This document shows, one piece after another, positions 7,777 through 13,626 of a stretch of DNA of 22,080 nt. This DNA comes from a virus. The number at the start of each line of letters is the position of its first letter. Position 1 is the stretch's first letter. The notes under the pieces were generated by a model. It saw nothing but the letters and a program-made list of their open reading frames with translations. It ran no database searches and was not told where the DNA came from. The stretch is taken from the IMG/VR virus record IMGVR_UViG_3300034355_000516, positions 1-22,080 of that record; one strand, 5' to 3'. The translations under genes were made by a program, and so were the position numbers.

Positions 7777-8379
7777 GTGTGCATGGACGCACACTACTGT
7801 TACTACATTTACGCTTATCTACGGGATGACGGGACTCCTTATTACATAGGAAAAGGGAAAGGCAGGCGCTTACGAGCACCGCACAAGAAGAACATTGCCG
7901 TTCCCAAGAATCGTACAAGAATTGTTTTGATGGAATCTAATTTGTCGGAAGTTGGTGCACTGGCGTTGGAACGCAGATACATTGATTGGTACGGTAGAAA
8001 AGATATTGGCACAGGGATATTAAGAAATTTGACTGATGGTGGAGAAGGTCAGTCTGGGCGGGTTTTATCTGAAGACCACAAGGCAAAGATAAAAGCGTCA
8101 TTGATTAAGAATGCTTTTTGGATTGGCAAAATAGTTCCAGATGATGTGCGGCAAAAGATGTCGGTTGGAAGAACTGGAATGAAGTTATCCGAGGAGCATA
8201 AAAACAACATTCGTCAGTCTTTGCTTGGTAAAATTAAATCTGAAGAAACAAGGTTGAAGTTGAGCCAAGCAAACAAAGGCAAACCAAGCAACCGCAAGGG
8301 TGTTAAAGTTTCCGATGAAACAAGGCAACGAATGATTGAAGCTCGAAACAAAAGAGTTTTGAAAACTGTTAATTTTTAA
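7777..8379 (+). CDS. GIY-YIG homing endonuclease with NUMOD3 repeats
   Basis: A protein of 200 residues from GTG 7777, or 198 from ATG 7783. The N-terminal GIY-YIG nuclease domain has YIYAYL (10-15) and [10 protein letters not shown] (22-31), with the expected Arg at 30 or 31, Glu65 in [11 protein letters not shown] as the likely metal ligand, and RNLTDGGEG at 83-91. The C-terminal half holds three to four NUMOD3-type DNA-binding motifs of the form S(E/D)E(H/T)(K/R) followed by a Lys-rich helix. Such enzymes cut a specific target and spread by repair. There is no separate Shine-Dalgarno; expression may depend on coupling to the 16-codon frame or on the possible -10 element. Its stop overlaps the Shine-Dalgarno of the next gene. 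It sits between two versions of that gene's start. Confidence 0.88.
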   Translation: MCMDAHYCYYIYAYLRDDGTPYYIGKGKGRRLRAPHKKNIAVPKNRTRIVLMESNLSEVGALALERRYIDWYGRKDIGTGILRNLTDGGEGQSGRVLSEDHKAKIKASLIKNAFWIGKIVPDDVRQKMSVGRTGMKLSEEHKNNIRQSLLGKIKSEETRLKLSQANKGKPSNRKGVKVSDETRQRMIEARNKRVLKTVNF

Positions 8380-8389
8380 GGAGTAAGTT

Positions 8390-8779
8390 ATGACACACTA
8401 TGTCCAAGTAATTGGGAACGAAATTAAACAAGTATGGGACACACCTCCCGCAGAAGGCGTAGGCAACAACGGCTGGCGCAACGCTGTCGAAGTTCGTCCT
8501 GCCATTCAAGCTGGTCGCCAAGGCTACACAGCCCACCGCTTTGACTTGAACGCTGACCCCGTGCAGATCATCTGGGACACCTACGAAATCTCCGTAGATG
8601 ACCGCAAAGGTGGCATGAAGTCTAACGCTGGCTTTGAGTTCCAGATGGTTGTGAACCAACAGGCTCGTAACCCTGCGACTTATGATGCCGCTGCCATTGA
8701 AACTGCTCGTCAGGCTATGGTTGCCAAGCAAGCCGCAATTGATGCCTGCACTACGCACGACCAGCTTGACGCTCTGTGA
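8390..8779 (+). CDS. Conserved phage protein, likely tail-associated; probable homing target gene
   Basis: A 129-residue soluble protein starting MTHYVQVIGNEIKQVWDTPP, with AAGGAG at 8378-8383 supporting the start. The C-terminal part is helical and Ala/Gln-rich (ARQAMVAKQAAIDACTTHDQL). I recognise the general type from aquatic phage tail regions, where it may assist tail-fibre assembly, but cannot assign a family. Its first 15 codons are duplicated in diverged form upstream of the endonuclease, so this gene is the probable homing target. It overlaps the methyltransferase gene by GTGA. Confidence 0.7.
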   Translation: MTHYVQVIGNEIKQVWDTPPAEGVGNNGWRNAVEVRPAIQAGRQGYTAHRFDLNADPVQIIWDTYEISVDDRKGGMKSNAGFEFQMVVNQQARNPATYDAAAIETARQAMVAKQAAIDACTTHDQLDAL

Positions 8780-9342
8780 AGCTCAATCTTGGCTGTGGAT
8801 ATAACAAGCTAGACGGCTACATCAATGTAGACCATGACCCTCTATGCAATCCTGATATGGTTGCAGACCTAGAGGGTACGCTCCCATTTGAAGACAGCAC
8901 GGTTGATGAGATCGTGTTGTCTCATGTGCTTGAGCATCTTGGGCAGGACACCAAGACATACCTCAATATCTGGCGCGAGTTCTATCGTGTGCTAAAAGAT
9001 GGTGGCAAGGTTCATATTGTCGTACCCCACCACAATCACGACAACTTTCACCACGACCCTACCCATGTTCGCAAAGTCACGCCTCTTGGGGTTGATATGT
9101 TCAGCCAAGAGAGAAACATGGAAACTATCCGCACTGGTGGTCAAGAGACTACGCTAGGGTTACAGGTAGGGATTGACATTGGTGTAACGGAAGTTGGCTA
9201 CGATCTGACCCCTTGGTTTCAACAGCATGTTGCAGGAAAACCACAGGATTGGGCAGAGCGTGAGTTGAATAAGTACAACAACACTTGTTTTCAGGTGAAA
9301 ATAAATGCCCAAGCATTTAAACCACCAAGGAGCAAAAGATGA
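8776..9342 (+). CDS. Class I SAM-dependent methyltransferase
   Basis: A 188-residue protein with a Rossmann-type methyltransferase core. Motif I is LNLGCGYNKLDGYINVD (3-19), an acidic residue ends strand 2 near D19, and LSHVLEHL at 48-55 is the post-II motif of Methyltransf_11-like enzymes. FYRVLKDGGKVHIVVP at about 69-84 is the usual strand 5 region. The His-rich stretch HHNHDNFHHDPTH (85-97) is notable. The start is GTG 8776, overlapping the preceding stop (GTGA). The family often modifies sugars, small molecules or proteins, and the acceptor cannot be told here. Being at the head of a sugar-nucleotide cassette, sugar methylation is a plausible inference. There is no sign of a DNA methyltransferase target domain. 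Confidence 0.8.
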   Translation: MKLNLGCGYNKLDGYINVDHDPLCNPDMVADLEGTLPFEDSTVDEIVLSHVLEHLGQDTKTYLNIWREFYRVLKDGGKVHIVVPHHNHDNFHHDPTHVRKVTPLGVDMFSQERNMETIRTGGQETTLGLQVGIDIGVTEVGYDLTPWFQQHVAGKPQDWAERELNKYNNTCFQVKINAQAFKPPRSKR

Positions 9343-10127
9343 AACGAATCTTAGTTATGGGTCTGCCCGGCGCAGGTAAGACCACCCTAGCCCAGCAAAT
9401 TCTTGACCACTTGCAAAACGAACGCAAGACAGTCATGTGGCTCAACGCCGATGATGTGCGTAAGAAATACAACGACTGGGACTTCTCCCACGAAGGCCGT
9501 ATTCGCCAGAGCCTACGGATGCGTGAGCTTGCTGACAGCTACGATGTGGACTATGTGATCTGCGACTTTGTTGCTCCCCTTGTAGAGATGCGTAACAACT
9601 TCAAAGCTGACTGGACTATCTGGGTTGACACCATTGACCAAGGTCGTTTTGAGGATACCAACAAGGTGTTCATTCCTCCGAAAGAATATGACTTCAGGAT
9701 CACTGAGCAAAAGTCTGAACAGTGGGGCGAGTTTGTTGCAGCGCATATCCTAGATGACCGCCGCCGTCCTGTATTTGACTGGCAAAAAGAGACAGTCCAG
9801 ATGCTTGGCAGATGGCAACCGTGGCATGCAGGCCACCGTAAGCTGTTTGAACGGGCATTGGCTAAGACTGGTCAGGTCGTTATCCAGATCAGAGACTGCC
9901 AAGGCTGGAACGGTTCTAACCCGTTTGCCGCCAATCAGGTTAAAGAGTTTATTAGCCGTGATCTAGACACTTTGTACCAAGGTCAGTACGAGGTTCAACT
10001 GGTTCCCAATATTGTCAACATTACCTACGGGCGCGATGTTGGATACAAGATTGAGCAGGAATCTTTTGACGATGCTACCCACGCTATCTCGGCAACCAAG
10101 ATACGCAAAGAGATGGGAATTGAATAA
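9339..10127 (+). CDS. Adenylylsulfate-kinase-like / nucleotidyltransferase fusion
   Basis: A 262-residue two-domain protein. The N-terminal half (1-140) is a P-loop kinase resembling APS kinase: Walker A GLPGAGKTT (8-16), then NADDVR (36-41, cf. DGDNVR in APS kinases), an Arg-rich segment at 54-62, and ICDFVAPLVEMR at 74-85. The C-terminal half (about 153-262) is a nucleotidyltransferase with GRWQPWHAGH (157-166), SNPF at 193-196 and ISATKIR (250-256), closer to NMN/phosphopantetheine adenylyltransferases than to ATP sulfurylase. If the first domain is a true APS kinase it would make PAPS, the donor for the sulfotransferase at 3612. The second domain's substrate is unknown. The start follows AAGGAG at 9327-9332 and overlaps the methyltransferase stop (ATGA). 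Confidence 0.8.
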   Translation: MKRILVMGLPGAGKTTLAQQILDHLQNERKTVMWLNADDVRKKYNDWDFSHEGRIRQSLRMRELADSYDVDYVICDFVAPLVEMRNNFKADWTIWVDTIDQGRFEDTNKVFIPPKEYDFRITEQKSEQWGEFVAAHILDDRRRPVFDWQKETVQMLGRWQPWHAGHRKLFERALAKTGQVVIQIRDCQGWNGSNPFAANQVKEFISRDLDTLYQGQYEVQLVPNIVNITYGRDVGYKIEQESFDDATHAISATKIRKEMGIE

Positions 10128-10344
10128 GTACCATGTGCGCTTTAACACCAAGCACAACGGCTCCGACTTGGTGTGGCGCATATTTGAAAATGGTGCTGAA
10201 CACCTCGCCTCCGATGTAAGAATCGTTGGTGAGACTTTCACGGAGTGTACTCACGAGCACGGCGAAACCAAGTGGAACATAGCCTGTAAAGGCAGACTGG
10301 TCTGGGTGGATAAAGTAGCTGTGATCGTGACAGACAAGGACTAG
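10120..10344 (+). CDS. Small conserved phage protein of unknown function
   Basis: About 74 residues if started at TTG 10120, or 69 from GTG 10135. The longer reading back to 10012 lies wholly inside the preceding gene and is unlikely. The sequence has YHVRFNTKHNGSDLVWRIF, then HLASDVRI and a C-terminal KVAVIV strand, suggesting a small beta-rich protein. I have seen this type of protein in aquatic phages beside sugar genes, but it has no function known to me. It overlaps the preceding gene by eight bases and ends two bases before the adenylyltransferase start. The start codon is uncertain because neither candidate has a strong Shine-Dalgarno sequence. Confidence 0.65.
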   Translation: MNKYHVRFNTKHNGSDLVWRIFENGAEHLASDVRIVGETFTECTHEHGETKWNIACKGRLVWVDKVAVIVTDKD

Positions 10345-10346
10345 GT

Positions 10347-10790
10347 ATGTTTAGTACGGTTGTCTTTACAAATGGGTGTTTTGATTTGCTTCACCGTGGG
10401 CATATTGAGTATTTAAAGGCATCTAAAGAACTGGGGACTAAGTTAATTGTTGGCCTAAACTCAGATGCTTCTGTTCAGAAACTAAAGCCCGGCAGACCTA
10501 TTAACAATCAGGATGATCGCAAAGCCGTGCTGCTGGCGCTTCGCTGGGTAGATGATGTAATCATCTTTGATGAGCCGACACCGCTCCAGTTAATTCACAG
10601 ATTAAAGCCTCACATCATTACAAAAGGTGGTGATTACAGACCTGAGCAGGTTGCTGGGTTCACTTTAGTCAAGCGGGTAGTTATCATCCCGTTTTTAGAT
10701 GGCTATTCATCAACAAGGATAATCAATGCAACTCAAGGGTATCGTAAACAAGGGCTGGGGGTCGGAGCTAATCTGGGCTACCAACGATAA
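10347..10790 (+). CDS. hldE (C-terminal domain): HldE-C-like (RfaE2) heptose-1-phosphate adenylyltransferase
   Basis: A 147-residue cytidylyltransferase-fold protein matching the C-terminal domain of HldE, which transfers AMP from ATP to D-glycero-beta-D-manno-heptose 1-phosphate. It has TNGCFDLLHRGH (8-19, with the HxGH site), VGLNSDASV and LKPGRPIN, a KGGDY segment, and IPFLDGYSSTRII near 114-127. The final 18 or so residues run past the usual end of the domain and overlap the cupin gene in another frame by 65 bases. AAGGA at 10336-10340 supports the start. In bacteria this domain is usually fused to the PfkB kinase; here the kinase is a separate downstream gene. The exact sugar substrate is inferred from family and neighbours. 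Confidence 0.85.
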   Translation: MFSTVVFTNGCFDLLHRGHIEYLKASKELGTKLIVGLNSDASVQKLKPGRPINNQDDRKAVLLALRWVDDVIIFDEPTPLQLIHRLKPHIITKGGDYRPEQVAGFTLVKRVVIIPFLDGYSSTRIINATQGYRKQGLGVGANLGYQR

Positions 10791-11079
10791 ATACTGCGGG
10801 AAGTTAATGACTTTCCGCAAGGGTGCTAAGTTTTCTATGCACTTCCACGCTGAGAAAGATGAGACTTGGCTAGTCCAAAGTGGTCTATTCAAGGTTATTT
10901 GGATTGACACCAAAGATGCCAGCCGCCATGAAAAGATACTCAACGTAGGGGATACATGGCACAACCCACCATTACTCCCTCACCAGCTAGTTTGCCTAGC
11001 AGCAGGTGTGATCTTGGAAGTCTCAACTGCTGATTCCGTAGAAGACAACTATCGAGTTGAGCCGGGAGACAGCCAATGA
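10726..11079 (+). CDS. Cupin-fold protein, mannose-6-phosphate-isomerase-like
   Basis: A 117-residue single-domain cupin. The first half is KGWGSELIWATNDKYCGKL (9-27), then MHFHAEKDETW (38-48) with candidate metal ligands H39, H41 and E46, and the second half has PPLLPHQL with H86. The C-terminus is EDNYRVEPGDSQ. These are features of small cupins found in polysaccharide and sugar-nucleotide loci. Activity could be isomerase, epimerase or only binding; I cannot choose. The ATG at 10726 is supported by AAGGAT at 10715-10720 and by the conserved N-terminal KGWG, so the 65-base overlap with the preceding gene is real. It overlaps the HAD gene by ATGA. Confidence 0.8.
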   Translation: MQLKGIVNKGWGSELIWATNDKYCGKLMTFRKGAKFSMHFHAEKDETWLVQSGLFKVIWIDTKDASRHEKILNVGDTWHNPPLLPHQLVCLAAGVILEVSTADSVEDNYRVEPGDSQ

Positions 11080-11384
11080 AATACATGGTTGATATTGACG
11101 GCACTATCTGTAACAGCCCATCTAGCAACTATTCAGAGTCAATGCCTATTGTGCAGCGCATTACTAAGATTAACGAGCTATTTGACCAAGGCAATGAGAT
11201 CCATTACTGGACTGCCCGGGGCGGCAATAGTGGTAAAGATTGGTCTGAATTTACTAAAGTACAACTTGCTTACTGGGGCTGCAAGTACACCACTTTAAAT
11301 TTCAACAAACCTACCTATGATATTTGGATAGATGACAAGGCAATAGAAGCGGAGGCTTACTTTGAACATTCTAGTAATTGGTGA
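11076..11384 (+). CDS. Small HAD-superfamily phosphatase-like protein
   Basis: A 102-residue cap-less HAD-like protein. Motif I is VDIDGT (5-10), with D6 the likely nucleophile and D8 the acid-base; WTARGG (45-50) supplies the motif II Thr; K61 or K78 may serve as motif III; and IDDKA (85-89) gives the acidic metal-binding residues. It is about half the length of GmhB, the heptose-1,7-bisphosphate phosphatase, and lacks an obvious zinc loop. Still, it sits between the kinase and adenylyltransferase genes of the same pathway, so it may supply that step. A more general sugar phosphatase is the alternative. GGGAG at 11064-11068 supports the start. It overlaps the kinase gene by 23 bases. Confidence 0.78.
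   Translation: MKYMVDIDGTICNSPSSNYSESMPIVQRITKINELFDQGNEIHYWTARGGNSGKDWSEFTKVQLAYWGCKYTTLNFNKPTYDIWIDDKAIEAEAYFEHSSNW
11351..11355 (+). promoter_or_regulatory. Shine-Dalgarno GGAGG selecting the TTG start at 11362
   Basis: GGAGG lies six bases before TTG 11362 and inside the end of the HAD gene. It is the strongest Shine-Dalgarno in this cassette, and together with the conserved N-terminus ILVIGDV it fixes the unusual TTG start. Confidence 0.75.
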
Positions 11385-12072
11385 TGTTTGTATAGATGAG
11401 TACAGATACGGTGAAATCCGGAGAGTAAATCCAGAATCCACTGCGCCGTTGTTGAACTTTGAGGATAGCGAAGAGAAGATGGGTATGGCGTTTAACGTAG
11501 CCCAGAATCTTAAGGCATTTGGGGCTAATGTCACCCTGTCCGTTAGTGAGGAGATCTCGCGCAAGATCAGGTACATAGACCGCAGGACGGGGGAACATCT
11601 ACTCAGAGTAGATCATGATGTGCGAGCCAAGCCATATAAAACCGGCAGTAAGTACTTTTTCGATGCCATAGTTATCTCTGACTATGATAAGGGTTTTATA
11701 ACTGACGAAGTTATCTGGAAGTTTCGTCAGAAGTTTCGTGGGCCAATCTACATGGATACCAAGAAGAAGAACTTGGCAGACTTTCCCGGCATTTACATCA
11801 AGATTAACCAGCGGGAACTGTACGAATCTACGTCTATCCCAGATCCAGAACATTTAATTGTTACCTACGGGGCTAAGGGATGTGGATATAAAGAATCACT
11901 CTACCCGGCTAAGGTGATAGAAGTTGTGGATGTTTGCGGGGCAGGGGACGTATTCCTAGCAGCTATGGTCTACAAGCATTTAGAAACTGGCGACATGGGC
12001 CAAGCTTTGCCGTTTGCCAATGAGAAAGCGGCAATATCTTGCCAGAGCATAGGGGCTGTATGCGTATCTTAA
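11362..12072 (+). CDS. hldE (N-terminal domain): HldE-N-like (RfaE1) PfkB-family heptose-7-phosphate kinase
   Basis: A 236-residue PfkB-family kinase resembling the N-terminal domain of HldE, which phosphorylates D-glycero-D-manno-heptose 7-phosphate at C1. It begins ILVIGDVCIDEYRYG (3-17), has FNVAQNLKAFGANVTL (44-59), ISDYDKGF at 105-112, and the catalytic anion-hole motif CGAGD (192-196) with D196 as the base. At 236 residues it is shorter than the roughly 310-320-residue domain, with apparent losses near 60-100 where the lid would lie. The start is TTG 11362, fixed by GGAGG at 11351-11355. It overlaps the HAD gene by 23 bases and the epimerase by 13. If the shortening removes substrate contacts, activity may be altered. 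Confidence 0.82.
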   Translation: MNILVIGDVCIDEYRYGEIRRVNPESTAPLLNFEDSEEKMGMAFNVAQNLKAFGANVTLSVSEEISRKIRYIDRRTGEHLLRVDHDVRAKPYKTGSKYFFDAIVISDYDKGFITDEVIWKFRQKFRGPIYMDTKKKNLADFPGIYIKINQRELYESTSIPDPEHLIVTYGAKGCGYKESLYPAKVIEVVDVCGAGDVFLAAMVYKHLETGDMGQALPFANEKAAISCQSIGAVCVS

Positions 12073-12815
12073 TTACTGGATACAAAGGGTTTATTGGCCA
12101 GAACATGGTCAAAGCCCTGTCAGATCACGACCTAGATCTGTGTGAATGGGGTGATGAGTATTCCCTCTATGGAATAGATAGGGTTATCCATCTGGGTGCC
12201 ATCTCAGATACGCGCTGTAATGACTGGGTGGCACTGCGTAAACAAAACGTAGGGTTTACTATTACTTTAATGGAACGGTGCCAGCTGTACAAAATCCCGC
12301 TTCAAATTGCATCTTCTGCCTCTGTGTACGGCCCAAACAATGCAACTTTTAAAGAGGATGACCCAGTAGTGCCGGCTAATCTTTATGCCGAATCAAAGCA
12401 TTTGATTGAACGGTACTTTCAAATGATGAGTCCTATATCTCCAGTTCAGATCTTTAGGTACTTTAACGTCTATGGCCCGCATGAGGATCACAAAGGGGAT
12501 CAGGCCTCGCCATTCCACAAGTTTCGCGAGCAAGCAAAGACGGGATGTATTAAAATCTTTGAAGGTAGTGAGGACTTTAAACGCGACTTTATTCATGTGG
12601 ATCGGGTCATTGATGTTCACAAGAAGTTCTTTAAGATCCCTGAGTCTGGAATATGGAATGTTGGGACTGGCCAGACTATGTCATTTGCGGATGTGGCTCG
12701 CTTGGCAGCAGATGAATTTTCAGCCAAAATAGAGATTATTCCGATGCCTATATTAAATGGGTATCAAAAATATACGTGTGCTGACATGACCAAACTGAAC
12801 AGGACGCTGAAATGA
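12060..12815 (+). CDS. hldD: HldD-like ADP-heptose 6-epimerase (extended SDR)
   Basis: A 251-residue NAD(P)-binding short-chain dehydrogenase of the sugar-nucleotide epimerase type. It has GYKGFIG (7-13) for dinucleotide binding, ASSASVYG (84-91), and the catalytic YAESK (Y109, K113). FRYFNVYGPHEDHKG (132-146), FEGSEDFKRDF (167-177) and the following HVDRV match ADP-L-glycero-D-manno-heptose 6-epimerase closely. It is about 60 residues shorter than bacterial HldD. ATG 12060 with AGGGG at 12051-12055 is preferred over TTG 12039, because the Rossmann strand begins right at RILITG. The reaction would turn ADP-D-glycero- into ADP-L-glycero-D-manno-heptose, the last step of the pathway. Confidence 0.85.
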   Translation: MRILITGYKGFIGQNMVKALSDHDLDLCEWGDEYSLYGIDRVIHLGAISDTRCNDWVALRKQNVGFTITLMERCQLYKIPLQIASSASVYGPNNATFKEDDPVVPANLYAESKHLIERYFQMMSPISPVQIFRYFNVYGPHEDHKGDQASPFHKFREQAKTGCIKIFEGSEDFKRDFIHVDRVIDVHKKFFKIPESGIWNVGTGQTMSFADVARLAADEFSAKIEIIPMPILNGYQKYTCADMTKLNRTLK

Positions 12816-12824
12816 AGGGCATTA

Positions 12825-13112
12825 ATGCGCTGGCTCATTCTGTTAATGCTGTTAGGGCTAGTTGGAGCCGTAGCCAAGAATGGATGCCATGTGCGCGAGT
12901 TCTATGGAATTGGTTACACAATCCACAACCCCACAGAACGGCATCTTCAAATGGTGCTGTGGTTAAAGAACAATGCGCCTTATTGCAAATCCGAAGACTA
13001 TGTGGTCATTTGGAACAACTTGCCTTCATGGGCGGGTACAGCGGATTCAGCAGAAACTAGAGGGCTAATACTTCGTGGATACAAAGATGCAGTTGATCGG
13101 GAAAAGAAGTGA
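12825..13112 (+). CDS. Small secreted phage protein of unknown function
   Basis: A 95-residue protein with an N-terminal hydrophobic segment LILLMLLGLVGAVA (about 4-17) preceded by Arg2, a likely signal peptide or anchor, with a possible cleavage after AVA. The mature part has CHVREFYGIGYTIHNPTERH, C-terminal WNNLPSWAGTADSAETRG and a helical end. Two Cys (21 and 54) could form a disulfide. It is a small protein type that I recall lying just before lysis genes in aquatic phages; no function is known to me. AAGGG at 12815-12819 supports ATG 12825. An overlapping frame from 12812 is not favoured because it lacks a plausible protein pattern. It overlaps the next gene by GTGA. Confidence 0.7.
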   Translation: MRWLILLMLLGLVGAVAKNGCHVREFYGIGYTIHNPTERHLQMVLWLKNNAPYCKSEDYVVIWNNLPSWAGTADSAETRGLILRGYKDAVDREKK

Positions 13113-13348
13113 AGATCAGTTACGACAAATGGTATCCGGTGGTGCAGCCAAACCCACCAATGCAGTCCAAGGTGTTTGCCAAACGGGTGGAACGTTTAGA
13201 CGCTGAGAGGGCGGTGCAGGCACAGATTGACCAGCAGGTGAAGAAGTTTCACCAATATGAGTATGAGATTTATGAATACAGGATGCGGCAGATCACAATA
13301 AACATTGACATCACAAACCTTAAACGCGAGATTGACAAACTTGTATGA
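13109..13348 (+). CDS. Small charged helical protein of unknown function
   Basis: A 79-residue protein starting at GTG 13109 by GTGA overlap. The N-terminus is KISYDKWYPVVQPNPP; from about 22 on it is strongly helical and charged (KRVERLDAERAVQAQIDQQ), with an Ile/Leu pattern in the last 20 residues that could form a coiled coil. No signal peptide or membrane segment is visible, so it is not an obvious spanin. It is conserved in position within the lysis region, and a partner of the neighbouring membrane proteins is possible, but this is inference only. Confidence 0.6.
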   Translation: MKISYDKWYPVVQPNPPMQSKVFAKRVERLDAERAVQAQIDQQVKKFHQYEYEIYEYRMRQITINIDITNLKREIDKLV

Positions 13349-13626
13349 CCAGAAAACCAACACAAACTCCAGTGAAACCTCAGATGGAGACAAAGGAAAA
13401 GCTGACGCTGTGGGTCACCCTCATGGTAAGCACAACCCTATGTATCTCCGTGTTGGCCATGGTGGTCAGCTTTATGCTGGGTCTGTGGGCCAAGGAAGTG
13501 GACAACGCAGAGATTTTCAAAATGATTTCACCCGCTTTTTCTACTCTTATCGGCGGCATGATTGGGTTCCTGTCTGGTATCAAACTCATGCAGAACGATG
13601 ACACTAAAAAGGATACAAAATGCTAG
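13345..13626 (+). CDS. Two-TM membrane protein, holin or antiholin candidate
   Basis: A 93-residue protein with two predicted membrane segments: about 22-48 (from LWVTLMVSTT to VSFMLGLW) and about 62-81 (SPAFSTLIGGMIGFLSGIKL). The tails are charged, and the C-terminus is short and Lys/Asp-rich (DDTKKDTK). Size, two segments and position just before the 3TM holin fit a second holin or antiholin. It could also be a general phage membrane protein. ATGA overlap with the preceding gene (13345-13348) fixes the start. It overlaps the holin gene by seven bases. Confidence 0.7.
   Translation: MTRKPTQTPVKPQMETKEKLTLWVTLMVSTTLCISVLAMVVSFMLGLWAKEVDNAEIFKMISPAFSTLIGGMIGFLSGIKLMQNDDTKKDTKC

Noticed and set aside
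7725-8434. Group I intron or intein carrying the GIY-YIG gene
   Set aside because: The downstream gene has its own Shine-Dalgarno and start codon, and its first 15 codons repeat the upstream fragment instead of continuing it, so splicing would not join two exons. I saw no intein blocks in the endonuclease.
10012-10119. Longer start for the small protein ending at 10344
   Set aside because: This would add 36 residues lying wholly inside the conserved nucleotidyltransferase domain of the preceding gene, with no Shine-Dalgarno or family support.
12039-12059. TTG start seven codons upstream for the epimerase
   Set aside because: The Rossmann strand begins at ATG 12060, which has AGGGG just upstream; the extra seven residues match nothing in the family.
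12812-13060. 82-codon frame starting by ATGA overlap after the epimerase
   Set aside because: The overlapping frame from 12825 has a Shine-Dalgarno, a signal-peptide-like N-terminus and a coherent protein pattern and runs to the GTGA junction; the 12812 frame has none of these.
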